A stretch of 64,000 bases of DNA, from assembly GCF_002993365.1 (NCBI RefSeq), contig NZ_PVNP01000053.1, forward strand, positions 21,955 to 85,954. The letters are read 5' to 3'. A model generated the notes under the pieces. It saw only the letters and a list, made by a program, of their open reading frames with translations. It did no database searches and was not told the origin of the DNA. The position numbers were made by a program, and so were the translations under genes. The DNA is from Marisediminitalea alba. Lineage in GTDB: Bacteria > Pseudomonadota > Gammaproteobacteria > Enterobacterales > Alteromonadaceae. Shown here in pieces: positions 31,661-39,275 of the stretch. The stretch's first letter is position 1; each line of letters opens with the position of its first letter.

Positions 31661-32003
31661 GTTTATCTGCTTTTAACGGATTGGGTCGCCCGCCGGTGAC
31701 TTTATCGGCTCGCCCTTCCTGAACTGCCTTTTCGGCTCTGCGCTTACGCACTTCTTTGGGATCTGCAATTAGCGGTCGATAAATCTCTATGCGATCACCG
31801 TCTTGCAGTTCTACCGAGGGTTTACACACGCGGTTCCACACGCCCACTTTGGCGGTTTTCAATTCGATTTCGGTGTGGATATCTGTAATGCCTGACGCCA
31901 GGATCCCCTGCTCTACCGTTGATCCTTTCGGCACTGTCAGTTCAATTAACGACTGCTTTGCAGGCGTGGCATAAGCCACTTCAATATTAATCGGTTCATC
32001 CAT
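31647..32003 (-). CDS. rnfH: RnfH/RatB family ubiquitin-like protein
   Basis: A 118-residue beta-grasp protein that matches E. coli YfjF/RatB (IEVAYATPAKQSLIELTV, KVGVWNRVCKPSVELQDGDRIEIYRPL). Its function is not settled; it is called RnfH in some organisms and RatB in E. coli by its link to RatA. The stop codon lies in the loop of the terminator. The ATG overlaps the ratA stop (ATGA), so the two are translationally coupled. The C-terminal 25 residues are basic and probably disordered. Confidence 0.9.
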   Translation of the reverse strand: MDEPINIEVAYATPAKQSLIELTVPKGSTVEQGILASGITDIHTEIELKTAKVGVWNRVCKPSVELQDGDRIEIYRPLIADPKEVRKRRAEKAVQEGRADKVTGGRPNPLKADKQKAD

Positions 32004-32434
32004 CAGACGTACACTACTTTAGCGCGTTGGGTAAAGGCGTTAACCATGCTTGCGGCAAGCGAATTAAACACTTTACCAAAGGCGAGTTCGATCATTTTGT
32101 TTTTAAACTCAAACTGCAGGCTTAGCTCTATTTTACAGGCCGACTCCGACAACGAAGAAAATGTCCAGCCGCCACTCAATTGCTTAAACGGCCCGTCTAC
32201 CAGGGTCATACTGATACTCTGAGCAGGTTCCAACACGTTCTGAGTTGTAAACCACTGCTTTATTCCCGCTTTGGAAACCAGCAATGCGGCCTGCATGGCG
32301 TTACCCTGCTGGCTCACAATTTTGCTGTCGCTACAGCCGGGCAGAAACTCAGAATAAGACTCAACATCATTAACTAAATCAAACATGGATTGCGCACTGT
32401 AAGCAACCAGAGCGCTGCGCTGTATTTTCGGCAT
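32003..32434 (-). CDS. ratA: Ribosome association toxin RatA (START/COQ10-like)
   Basis: A 143-residue SRPBCC/START-domain protein matching E. coli YfjG/RatA ([32 protein letters not shown]). In E. coli RatA is reported to block association of ribosomal subunits; the same fold in mitochondria (COQ10) binds ubiquinone, so a lipid or quinone role is also possible. ATG 32434 begins the conserved sequence; a TTG at 32455 is in frame and has AGGAG after it. The pair is divergent from smpB, the same layout as in E. coli. Confidence 0.9.
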   Translation of the reverse strand: MPKIQRSALVAYSAQSMFDLVNDVESYSEFLPGCSDSKIVSQQGNAMQAALLVSKAGIKQWFTTQNVLEPAQSISMTLVDGPFKQLSGGWTFSSLSESACKIELSLQFEFKNKMIELAFGKVFNSLAASMVNAFTQRAKVVYV

Positions 32435-32587
32435 ACGAATTTTGTACTCCTGCAAGTTGCTGCTGAGTTTACCATAAAATTTATTTTGAAAATAAGCTGT
32501 TGTGGATCACATAAAATGCCAGGAAATTTTTATCGGCCAGCGCAGGAAATACGAGACAACATTTATGTAATCAGTATAATAGCCGCC

Positions 32588-33061
32588 ATGAAGAAAAATA
32601 AATCCAATACCTCCGGTACCATCGCGCTGAATAAAAAAGCGCGTCACGATTACCACCTCGAAGACAAAATGGAAGCCGGCATTGCACTGCAAGGCTGGGA
32701 AATCAAAAGTATTCGTCAGGGCAAAGTGAATATCACCGATAACTACGTGATCATCCAAAATGGTGAAGCGTATCTGGTAGGTGCCCGTATCACGCCGCTT
32801 AATCAGGCCTCAACGCATGTTATTTGCGAGCCTGAGCGAGCCCGGAAGCTACTGCTTAATCAGCGCGAGATAGACCGCCTTATTGGTGCGCGAGACCGCC
32901 AGGGTTACTCCATTGTAGCCACCGCCATGTACTGGAAAAAGTGCTGGGTAAAACTTGAAATTTACCTGGCGAAAGGTAAGCAGTCTCACGATAAACGCGA
33001 CACCATTAAAGACCGCGACTGGGAACGTCAGAAAGCCCGGGTGATGAAACACAAAGCGTAA
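32588..33061 (+). CDS. smpB: SsrA-binding protein SmpB
   Basis: A 157-residue protein essential for trans-translation. It binds the tRNA-like domain of tmRNA and brings it to stalled ribosomes. Conserved segments are [30 protein letters not shown] and the basic C-terminal tail [19 protein letters not shown]. The ATG at 32588 gives the family start ([10 protein letters not shown]); the open frame extends further upstream only by chance. Its partner RNA ssrA lies 2.2 kb downstream on the same strand. Confidence 0.95.
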   Translation: MKKNKSNTSGTIALNKKARHDYHLEDKMEAGIALQGWEIKSIRQGKVNITDNYVIIQNGEAYLVGARITPLNQASTHVICEPERARKLLLNQREIDRLIGARDRQGYSIVATAMYWKKCWVKLEIYLAKGKQSHDKRDTIKDRDWERQKARVMKHKA

Positions 33062-33072
33062 AACAACAACTG

Positions 33073-33100
33073 AAAACAGGGTGCCAAGGCACCCTGTTTT
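33073..33100 (+). terminator. Terminator of smpB
   Basis: AAAACAGGGTGCC and GGCACCCTGTTTT pair perfectly around AA. It can also serve the convergent hydrolase gene that ends at 33109. Confidence 0.9.
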
Positions 33101-33108
33101 ATTTCTAC

Positions 33109-33960
33109 TTATTGTAATGTTTGTGCAAACCACCGCACGGTTAATCGCAGAAGCTGTTCGTCCTCTCCCGCCTGTTCGTTGAGCACATTAAAAATGTGAC
33201 TGGCATCTTTGATAATAACGGCCTGCGCGGGGTATGCACTGGTGGCCTCAATCAGCCGTAATGCGTTTTCGGCCGGCACCACTTTATCGGCGCTACCCGC
33301 AATCGCCAGCAATGCACCGTTGTAAGTAGCCATATTGGTAAGTGACTTATTGGCTTTTACCTGTTCAAACCATTCAAGGGAAATATCCAGTGGTGCCCGC
33401 CAGGTGTATTCCTGGGTAACATAACCTTGCTGTTTGGCCTTTTGGTACATACTGTCGAACATCGGTCTGAAGGCGCTCACGCCGTCGCTGGCCACCGAAG
33501 ACCATGCCACAAAAGAGTCGAATACCGGCGATTGAGCAATGAGTAGCTGGGCTATCAGACCGCCCTGACTAAAGCCCACAACGCCTAACTTTTCAGCATT
33601 TACCCGAGGTTGTGCCTGCATATAGTTTAGTGCCACGGTGGCATCCCGAACGGCGCTTTCGAGCGTGTAATGCCGATAACTTACTTCACTATCACCGGTA
33701 CCGGCAAAATCGATACGTATTGAGCCAATCCCCACATCTGCCAGCGCTGCTGCCAGGCGCACATAGAGGTTGCCGACTTCATTTTTGTGGGATGCCGTAC
33801 CGTGTAATAACACCACAGCCGGCACCGCCTGTTCAGAATCAGGTAAGTTTGCGATAGCAGGGATTTCGTACTCGCCGTTATTTAAGCGTAAAGAGACTTC
33901 ACCCGCATAGGAAACCAGCGGCAGCACACTCAGCATTACGGCAATCAGCCAGACTTTCAT
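33109..33960 (-). CDS. Secreted alpha/beta hydrolase
   Basis: A 283-residue alpha/beta-hydrolase with a signal peptide (MKVWLIAVMLSVLPLVSYAG) and the nucleophile elbow GFSQGG near residue 125. The oxyanion-hole region is VVLLHGTASHKNEV; the catalytic Asp and His are likely in AGSADKVVPAEN and DASHIFNV. It is probably a periplasmic esterase or peptidase-like enzyme; the substrate is unknown. ATG 33960 follows CGGAG. It faces smpB and shares its terminator. Confidence 0.85.
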   Translation of the reverse strand: MKVWLIAVMLSVLPLVSYAGEVSLRLNNGEYEIPAIANLPDSEQAVPAVVLLHGTASHKNEVGNLYVRLAAALADVGIGSIRIDFAGTGDSEVSYRHYTLESAVRDATVALNYMQAQPRVNAEKLGVVGFSQGGLIAQLLIAQSPVFDSFVAWSSVASDGVSAFRPMFDSMYQKAKQQGYVTQEYTWRAPLDISLEWFEQVKANKSLTNMATYNGALLAIAGSADKVVPAENALRLIEATSAYPAQAVIIKDASHIFNVLNEQAGEDEQLLRLTVRWFAQTLQ

Positions 33961-34024
33961 GAAAAAGCTCCGAGAAAACAAAGAAGTGAATAACCTACCA
34001 TGAAATGAGTTCGGTAGGTGGCAA

Positions 34025-34990
34025 TTAATCCGGCTGGCGATACGCGCGGACGATATCTGCCATCACGGCGAGGCCAATCTCCGCGGGCGTTTTACTGCCG
34101 ATATCCAGGCCAATAGGCATATGAATATGGCTTAGCTGTTCATCAGTGAGCTGCCCTACCCGCTGCAGGCGTTCTGCCCGCTTGGCTGATGTACGTTTAG
34201 AACCCATCACGCCAATATAAAAAGCTTCGGTATGCACCGCTTCCATCATAGTGAGATCGTCCACGCGCGGATCGTGTGTTAACGCCACTACAGCTGTGTG
34301 ACTGTGTACGTTGCCTGACTTCATAATATAGTCGGCGGCAAAATCCGGCACAAACCGGCAACCTTCTATATTGCACAGTGCCTGTTCCGCTTCACGGTGC
34401 TCACAAATAATCACTTCAAAACCGAGAGACTGAGCATAACGGGCGCAATATTCTGCGACCGGCGAATAACCAGCAATAACCAAACGCCTGGCCGGACCAA
34501 CACGAAGTGCAACATGGCTGGCATCAGCCTGCCAGCTAACCGCTGGCGTATGCTCCGTCACCTCACTCAAACGGCTCACACCCGTAGCCGTGTTCACTTC
34601 TCGAACTTTCACATCCTTGCCTAACAGACAATTCAGATACGCTGCAAAGTGCGTACTTTGGTTTTCATCCGGCGTGATCTTCTCTACCAGCACATCAAGG
34701 ATCCCGCCACAGGGTAAACTGATAGCCTGCTGCCCGCCTTCTTCGCCGTAACGTACTATCTGCGCCTGGGCACTAAACTCGTTAGCGCCCAGTCGGGACA
34801 AAAAGTCATCTTCCACGCAACCGCCGGACAAGGAGCCCACCCAGTCATCGCTGGCAGCCGCTGCAAACAAACTGCCCGGCTCCCGCGGTGAAGAGCCCCA
34901 GGTAGCCAGCACCGTACAAAACCAAAACGGTTTACCCGCTGCCAGCCAATCATTCACCCGGCTTAATACCGAGACATCCATGGGTTGCAT
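34025..34990 (-). CDS. XdhC/CoxI family protein
   Basis: A 321-residue protein of the XdhC family, which binds the molybdenum cofactor and helps insert it, with sulfuration, into xanthine dehydrogenase-type enzymes. Seen are the N-terminal XdhC/CoxI domain (TVLATWGSSPREPGSLFA, SLSGGCVEDDFL) and the C-terminal Rossmann-type domain (RLVIAGYSPVAEYCARYA, VALTHDPRVDDLTMMEA, YIGVMGSKRTSAKRAERL). No xdhA or xdhB gene is in the window, so its target enzyme must lie elsewhere. It may instead start at GTG 34999. Confidence 0.9.
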   Translation of the reverse strand: MQPMDVSVLSRVNDWLAAGKPFWFCTVLATWGSSPREPGSLFAAAASDDWVGSLSGGCVEDDFLSRLGANEFSAQAQIVRYGEEGGQQAISLPCGGILDVLVEKITPDENQSTHFAAYLNCLLGKDVKVREVNTATGVSRLSEVTEHTPAVSWQADASHVALRVGPARRLVIAGYSPVAEYCARYAQSLGFEVIICEHREAEQALCNIEGCRFVPDFAADYIMKSGNVHSHTAVVALTHDPRVDDLTMMEAVHTEAFYIGVMGSKRTSAKRAERLQRVGQLTDEQLSHIHMPIGLDIGSKTPAEIGLAVMADIVRAYRQPD

Positions 34991-35152
34991 AATTAACACT
35001 TCTTAAGATTACTTATTGATAATGTAAGCAATTAAGCCCAAAACACCAACATAGATCATATCACTGCGGTAAATCCAGCGATAACCAGCACTTAGCTGCT
35101 CAGCAAAGCAGCAACCAGCCGCCATAAAGGCGTTTATATTTGTACTTCCCCC

Positions 35153-35182
35153 TTGAATAAGTTAGTATCCGCCCAATATTAG
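35153..35182 (+). promoter_or_regulatory. Candidate sigma-70 promoter of ssrA
   Basis: TTGAAT at 35153-35158 and ATATTA at 35176-35181 are 17 bases apart, about 50 bases before the mature tmRNA 5' end. The extra leader would be removed by RNase P. The match to consensus is moderate. Confidence 0.35.
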
Positions 35183-35230
35183 ACAGTATTCAGAGGGTAA
35201 AAACTCTCTGGTTTAATAGTAACGATCTCC

Positions 35231-35588
35231 GGGGCTGATTAGGATTCGACAGGATCTAGGAAGCTGGAGGTGCATGCAGAGGAGCGGTTTGCCTCTTAAA
35301 AAGCCGCATTTAAATAGTCGCAAACGACGAAAACTACGCACTAGCCGCTTAATAACCGGCATAGGCCCTTCCACCTAAGCTCTGTCTGCTAGCCAGGATT
35401 TTGGAAGGTCATATAAGTAGACTAGCGAGGGAAACTCTCCTGAGGTTGAACCGCGAAATAGTATCAGGACAGCTACCAGGAACCCTGTTTGTCGGGGTCT
35501 AAAGTAGTTAAATAAAAGACAAACTAAGCATGTAGTACCAAAGGTAGACATTTTCTGGACGCGGGTTCAAATCCCGCCAGCTCCACCA
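35231..35588 (+). ncRNA. ssrA: Transfer-messenger RNA (tmRNA)
   Basis: A 358-base RNA that rescues stalled ribosomes by trans-translation. The tRNA-like ends pair as GGGGCTG (35231-35237) with CAGCTCC before the encoded CCA at 35586-35588; the T-loop GGGTTCAAATCCC is at the 3' end. The resume frame encodes the tag ANDENYALAA (codons 35320-35349, followed by TAATAA). It works with SmpB, encoded 2.2 kb upstream. Its 3' end has served as an integration site: 20 bases of it are repeated at 37489-37508. Confidence 0.97.
35566..35585 (+). repeat. attL: 3' end of ssrA
   Basis: TTCAAATCCCGCCAGCTCCA, part of the tmRNA T-arm and acceptor stem. It is identical to 37489-37508. Confidence 0.75.
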
Positions 35589-35596
35589 CTACGATA

Positions 35597-35631
35597 CCAC
35601 TACAGCCCAACTACGACGCGGGCTGTAGTGG
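35597..35631 (+). terminator. 12-bp inverted repeat just after ssrA
   Basis: CCACTACAGCCC (35597-35608) and GGGCTGTAGTGG (35620-35631) are perfectly complementary. It lacks a clear T-run. It may stop ssrA transcription or be part of the attachment region of the island. Confidence 0.5.
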
Positions 35632-35819
35632 AATCACCCACTACTCACCCACTAGCTGTCAACAACTAACCGCACATCTTCTGCACACCTTGATTTTAAA
35701 GGGCTGCGGGTAATTATACTTGTTCAACAGATTGCGATATCGAGAAGGTAAACTACACCGTCTTATAAAATCATTTGTGCCACTCTCAATCGCCACTATC
35801 GCACCTCTCGGGGAAATCT

Positions 35820-35957
35820 ATGGACTCCAAAGCGATTATTCCGAATGCTCCAAAGAAATGGATTTTTCGGATTACATGGTTTAGTTTGGGCTTTGAAAAG
35901 TTAATCACCCCCTTTTTGATTCTGCTTATCAACCACACAACTGGTCATACCAGATGA
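35820..35957 (+). CDS. Possible small membrane protein in the ssrA island
   Basis: An ATG at 35820 follows GGGGAAA and opens a 45-residue frame with one hydrophobic stretch (FEKLITPFLILLINH). No family is recognised and coding is not certain. The rest of the 35632-36020 gap shows nothing else. Confidence 0.25.
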   Translation: MDSKAIIPNAPKKWIFRITWFSLGFEKLITPFLILLINHTTGHTR

Positions 35958-36020
35958 CCTCATTCCCTATCTTATACTTGGTAAGTGTTTAATATTACAA
36001 CAACACACTAACTGAGTATT

Positions 36021-36182
36021 ATGAAGAGCTTACTAAATTCAGATGCTGACAATTTATTCCAACGTCGCCTAGAGGAAAAAGAAAGGCAGCGTATGGATAG
36101 TTATGCTCAGCGTAAGGCTTCTCCCCGACAGTTTAACTCCAACAATCGCAGAGTGTCTCGCGCTAGTTTTGGTTTTGCGTAA
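36021..36182 (+). CDS. Small charged protein upstream of nucleotidyltransferase
   Basis: A 53-residue frame from ATG 36021, rich in Arg, Glu and Ser (FQRRLEEKERQRMDSYAQRK), with no hydrophobic segment. It ends seven bases before the nucleotidyltransferase start, so the two are probably one transcript. Its position and size would suit a partner or antitoxin of the larger protein, but that is inference; I recognise no family. Confidence 0.5.
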   Translation: MKSLLNSDADNLFQRRLEEKERQRMDSYAQRKASPRQFNSNNRRVSRASFGFA

Positions 36183-36189
36183 TTAACCA

Positions 36190-37005
36190 TTGATAGACCC
36201 TTTCGATACCCTCCACGAAGCTGAAAGACTATTATCTAAATTGCCACAAGACTTGGCAGATAGGATTGTATTAATCGGCGGTCAGGCTTTGTTACTCTGG
36301 GCTGAGCACTACTTAATTGACCAGTTAACAGGTTTACAAAGTGAATCTCTTAGTAGTGATGACTTAGACTTAATGGGACGAAGGCCTGAAGTCATTGAAT
36401 GCGCAAGGATATGGGGTGGTGAATACAGAATTCCAGAAATGGACGACCACTCTCCACAATCAGGAATAGTGTTTTTAAATAATAAAGGAACTATCGAGGA
36501 TTCTGAAGCTGTAGATTTTCTTCCCACAGTATATGGGCTAACCCCAAAAGAAGTACATGCTCATTCTGACAAAATGCGATTTGGAGAAAATGAAGTTGTC
36601 GTAAAGGTAATGTCTCCTCCCCTATGTTTGAAAAGCCGCATTGAGAATCTTAATGGTCTTCATTACGGAGAAGAAAAGGCACAACGCGAAATACTGCGAA
36701 TTACTTCAGCCACATCAATAATATACCACTGGCTAATAGATTTTTGTAACAACACAGAAGACCATAGACCCGTGGCAAAAGCAGTCACATATATAATGGA
36801 CAATATTCTACTGAGCCCTTCTTCAATAAAGATATGTGCTAAGTATTCAATAGACCTATCATGTTCCTTTCCACTAGAAAGGCTAAAGTCAAAGTATCCA
36901 CCATTAGTAGATGAATATCTCAACCGAAAACTATCTGAATATGAGTCCAGATTAGCTCGGCGAGCCAAAGCAATAAACCGACACAAACAGCCTGTAAATA
37001 ACTAA
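36190..37005 (+). CDS. Nucleotidyltransferase-fold protein (AbiEii/MNT-like)
   Basis: A 271-residue protein with the pattern of the polymerase-beta type nucleotidyltransferase fold: IVLIGGQALLLWAEHY (GG at 30-31), SSDDLDLMG with D58 and D60, and a third acidic residue D109 in SEAVDFLPT. All three metal-binding carboxylates are therefore present. The family includes AbiEii-type toxins and other MNT-domain proteins. The start appears to be TTG 36190; I see no strong ribosome binding site, which would fit coupling to the 53-residue gene just upstream. Low GC and its place in the ssrA island point to horizontal transfer. A defence or toxin role is inference. Confidence 0.65.
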   Translation: MIDPFDTLHEAERLLSKLPQDLADRIVLIGGQALLLWAEHYLIDQLTGLQSESLSSDDLDLMGRRPEVIECARIWGGEYRIPEMDDHSPQSGIVFLNNKGTIEDSEAVDFLPTVYGLTPKEVHAHSDKMRFGENEVVVKVMSPPLCLKSRIENLNGLHYGEEKAQREILRITSATSIIYHWLIDFCNNTEDHRPVAKAVTYIMDNILLSPSSIKICAKYSIDLSCSFPLERLKSKYPPLVDEYLNRKLSEYESRLARRAKAINRHKQPVNN

Positions 37006-37087
37006 CGAGTTTACAATACATTTTGACGATGTCATTGTAACTGTAGAAACGGCTATCGAGCTTTAATCGGACTAACGAGGCATAATA

Positions 37088-37333
37088 TTGAAAGATATGG
37101 ACATTCGTATATTAGCCAATCAATTAGCTAAAGAGGCCAACTCTGGGAATGAGGAAGCTCGAGCTTTATTGTTGAAACTTATCTCCCAAACCAAGAGCCT
37201 GTCTAAGTTAAAAAAGAGAGTTGATAAAAAGCAAGTTAATAAAAAGCGCTTAAAGAAAGGAAAACTCAGGGGAAGTGTAATGTCTGGACTTAAAGGGAAA
37301 ACAAGCTCTAGAAACTGGAAACATAGCAAATAA
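37088..37333 (+). CDS. Small lysine-rich protein of the ssrA island
   Basis: An 81-residue protein with an acidic helical N-terminal half (ILANQLAKEANSGNEEARAL) and a very basic C-terminal half (KKRVDKKQVNKKRLKKGKLR). The start is TTG 37088, seven bases after CGAGG; an ATG at 37097 is possible. The tail suggests nucleic-acid binding. It lies 82 bases downstream of the nucleotidyltransferase gene and may be the third gene of the island cassette. Family not recognised. Confidence 0.5.
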   Translation: MKDMDIRILANQLAKEANSGNEEARALLLKLISQTKSLSKLKKRVDKKQVNKKRLKKGKLRGSVMSGLKGKTSSRNWKHSK

Positions 37334-37488
37334 TAAAGGGTAATTTTTTACACTATAAAAAAGGGTATTTTCAGACATCTACCACGCGCGCGAGAACAGG
37401 TAGAACGTGGTTAAAGCACCCTATATAGCACCCCAATACTGCTCCACAAATTAGAAGAATATTTTAAATCAACACATTAAAACCATAA

Positions 37489-37508
37489 TTCAAATCCCGC
37501 CAGCTCCA
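37489..37508 (+). repeat. attR: second copy of the ssrA 3' end
   Basis: It is identical over 20 bases to 35566-35585 and is followed by AATAAA instead of the CCA seen at ssrA. A hairpin with T-run comes directly after it, as expected for the original terminator of ssrA. Confidence 0.75.
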
Positions 37509-37509
37509 A

Positions 37510-37545
37510 ATAAAAAAAGCTTGCCAATCGGCAGGCTTTTTTATT
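37510..37545 (+). terminator. Terminator-like hairpin after attR
   Basis: AAAAAAAGCTTGCC and GGCAGGCTTTTTT pair around AATC with one mismatch. It is probably the former ssrA terminator, now displaced 1.9 kb from the gene. The second half recurs in each of the following repeats. Confidence 0.6.
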
Positions 37546-37976
37546 TGTGGTGATTGTTGGGTGCTGAAAACGATCACGGGTTCACCAAAACGTCCGGAAC
37601 GTTTTGGGACATGCTTTAGCATGGTCCGCAGGACGCAGACCATGGATGGTCTGCGCAAATCCCGCCGAAATTACCAACCGGCAGGCTTTTTTACTTGTGG
37701 TGATTGTTGGGGGCTGAAAACGATCCCGGGTTCACCAGAACGTCCGGAACCTTTTGGGAAATGCTTTAGCATGGTCCGTAGGACGCAGACCATTAATTGT
37801 CTGCGCAAATCCCGCCGAAATTACCAACCGTCAAGCTTTTTTTATTTGTGAAGGTTGTTGGGTGCTGAAAACGATCCCGGGTTTACCAAAACGTCCGGAA
37901 CCTTTTGTGACACGCTTTAGCATGGTCCGTAGGACGCAGACCATGAATGGTCTGCGCCAATCACGCCAGCTTGTTT
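37531..37976. repeat. Three tandem repeats of about 150 bp
   Basis: Copies begin at 37531, 37681 and 37831 with a period of 150-151 bases and differ by scattered substitutions. Each contains an inverted repeat around CGTCCGG, a small palindrome ATGCTTTAGCAT, and a hairpin GCAGACCAT/ATGGTCTGC (best in copies 1 and 3). Copies 1 and 2 end with CAAATCCCGCC, the core of the ssrA attachment repeat; copy 3 ends with a decayed CAATCACGCCAGC. Frames through the repeats give similar peptides, but these look like translations of the repeat, not genes. The stretch from 37334 to 37488 holds nothing I can name. Confidence 0.8.
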
Positions 37977-37980
37977 CAGT

Positions 37981-38661
37981 TTATAAACCCAGTTCTTTAT
38001 CCAGCACTTTAGCAAACTCTTCGAAACTCATATTCGACATTAGTTTACCGTTTACCACAAAGCTTGGCGTTGAGCGGATCCCATCGGCTTTGGCGTTTTG
38101 CTGATACCAGTTAATCAGCCTTTCAGATTTGGCTTCATCACCTAAACATGCCTGCAGCTGTTCGTCATTCAAGCCCACAGACTTACCCAGTGTTACCAAT
38201 TCGTTTAGCATGGTATTACCGTCGCGACTGGCCATCCACTGTTGCTGCTGTCCAAACACCTTATCTACAAAGTTAAAGTAATCTTCACTATTGCCGGAAC
38301 AGCGGCCAATCATCGAAGCAACCAGGCCAAACTGATCGAAATAAACTTCGCGAAATACAAAGCGAATTTTGCCGGTATCAATGTAGTTTTCTTTAAGCGG
38401 CTTAAAGGCATTATTATGAAAAGATGCACAGTGCGGGCAGGTAAAAGAGGCATATTCTACTACCTGAACCTGAGCCATGGGATTGCCTAAAGCCATATCT
38501 TTGACTGTGGCTTCAGCCGGGTTCACCGGTGAAGTTTGCGACTCAGGGCCCGCCGGGATGGTCGTAACCGGGGCACTGTTATCCTGCTCATACACCATAA
38601 AACCAATACCCAGTGCCAATACCAACACGCCTACGGCCAATAATACTACCCGCAAATTCAT
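37981..38661 (-). CDS. DsbA-family thiol oxidoreductase, membrane anchored
   Basis: A 226-residue protein with an N-terminal membrane anchor or signal (residues 4-24), a Pro/Thr/Ser-rich linker, and a DsbA-like thioredoxin domain. The active-site motif is CPHC at 75-78; the cis-Pro loop is in RSTPSFVVNGKL. It resembles the BdbD/DsbA-like thiol-disulfide enzymes (family thioredoxin_4) acting in the periplasm. No DsbB partner is adjacent. It begins transcription toward the ssrA repeats and is divergent from the DUF2789 gene. Confidence 0.87.
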   Translation of the reverse strand: MNLRVVLLAVGVLVLALGIGFMVYEQDNSAPVTTIPAGPESQTSPVNPAEATVKDMALGNPMAQVQVVEYASFTCPHCASFHNNAFKPLKENYIDTGKIRFVFREVYFDQFGLVASMIGRCSGNSEDYFNFVDKVFGQQQQWMASRDGNTMLNELVTLGKSVGLNDEQLQACLGDEAKSERLINWYQQNAKADGIRSTPSFVVNGKLMSNMSFEEFAKVLDKELGL

Positions 38662-38860
38662 TTCTACCTCTGAAGTTAAACTAGATACAAAACATAGGTT
38701 ACCACTTTCCGGCGGCGAATCAGAAGGGAGTTTAACTCGGAGGCGCTTTTATTTACCTCAGGCGGCACGCCTCCCGGTGTCACGCTTGCGTGTTATTGGT
38801 CCAATTCCGGGCCGGGCGCGTAACTATCTATGAGACATAAAAGCACCCAAGGAGGCAACT

Positions 38861-39091
38861 ATGTTTACTCAACAACCCGGTATTAACGATTTATTCGTGC
38901 AGTTAGGTTTACCGTCTGACGAACCGGCTATCGAAAAATTTATCAGTGAGCATCGCGGACTAAAGTCTGCCCAGCCGCTCGCCGACGCGCCATTCTGGAA
39001 CGATGCCCAGGCCAGTTTTCTGCGCCAGGCGCTGGCCGAAGATGCCGAATGGGCAGAAGTAATAGACGAACTCAATACCCGATTGCACTAG
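38861..39091 (+). CDS. DUF2789 family protein
   Basis: A 76-residue acidic, soluble protein with the DUF2789 pattern (INDLFVQLGLPSDEPAIEKFI, FWNDAQASFLRQALAEDAEWAEVIDELN). The ATG at 38861 follows AAGGAGGC, a strong ribosome binding site. The function is unknown. It appears monocistronic. Confidence 0.82.
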   Translation: MFTQQPGINDLFVQLGLPSDEPAIEKFISEHRGLKSAQPLADAPFWNDAQASFLRQALAEDAEWAEVIDELNTRLH

Positions 39092-39275
39092 GTTTTAATT
39101 TTATCTCAGGGCGTAGCATCGGATAACGGTGCTGCACCTTCCTACTTTCTTCGCACTACTTTTTTGCATTTATTGTTGCTTGATCTGGCGCTATACATAG
39201 GCTTAATAGGTTACTTATACTAAAGTAACAGTACTAAACTATTATAAATGTATAAAAAAGGGCGAAGTTTACGCT

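Larger units (their letters stand above)
35566..37508. mobile_element. Small island integrated at ssrA
   Basis: About 1.9 kb between two identical 20-bp copies of the ssrA 3' end. The DNA inside is clearly more AT-rich than the flanks and carries four open frames with no housekeeping function. There is no integrase gene, so it is either a deletion remnant or an element moved by an integrase encoded elsewhere. ssrA is a common target for tyrosine-integrase islands, which is established knowledge. Confidence 0.7.

Noticed and set aside
35820..35957. Strong call of a membrane toxin in the ssrA island
   Set aside because: The frame is short, composition is not distinctive and the start site is only moderate; kept at low confidence as a possible gene.
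37531..37976. CRISPR array
   Set aside because: The repeats are 150 bp long, contiguous and without unique spacers, and no cas gene is near.
37561..38104. Two protein-coding frames through the repeats
   Set aside because: The peptides are just translations of the repeated DNA (the same segment recurs in each) and have no start signal.
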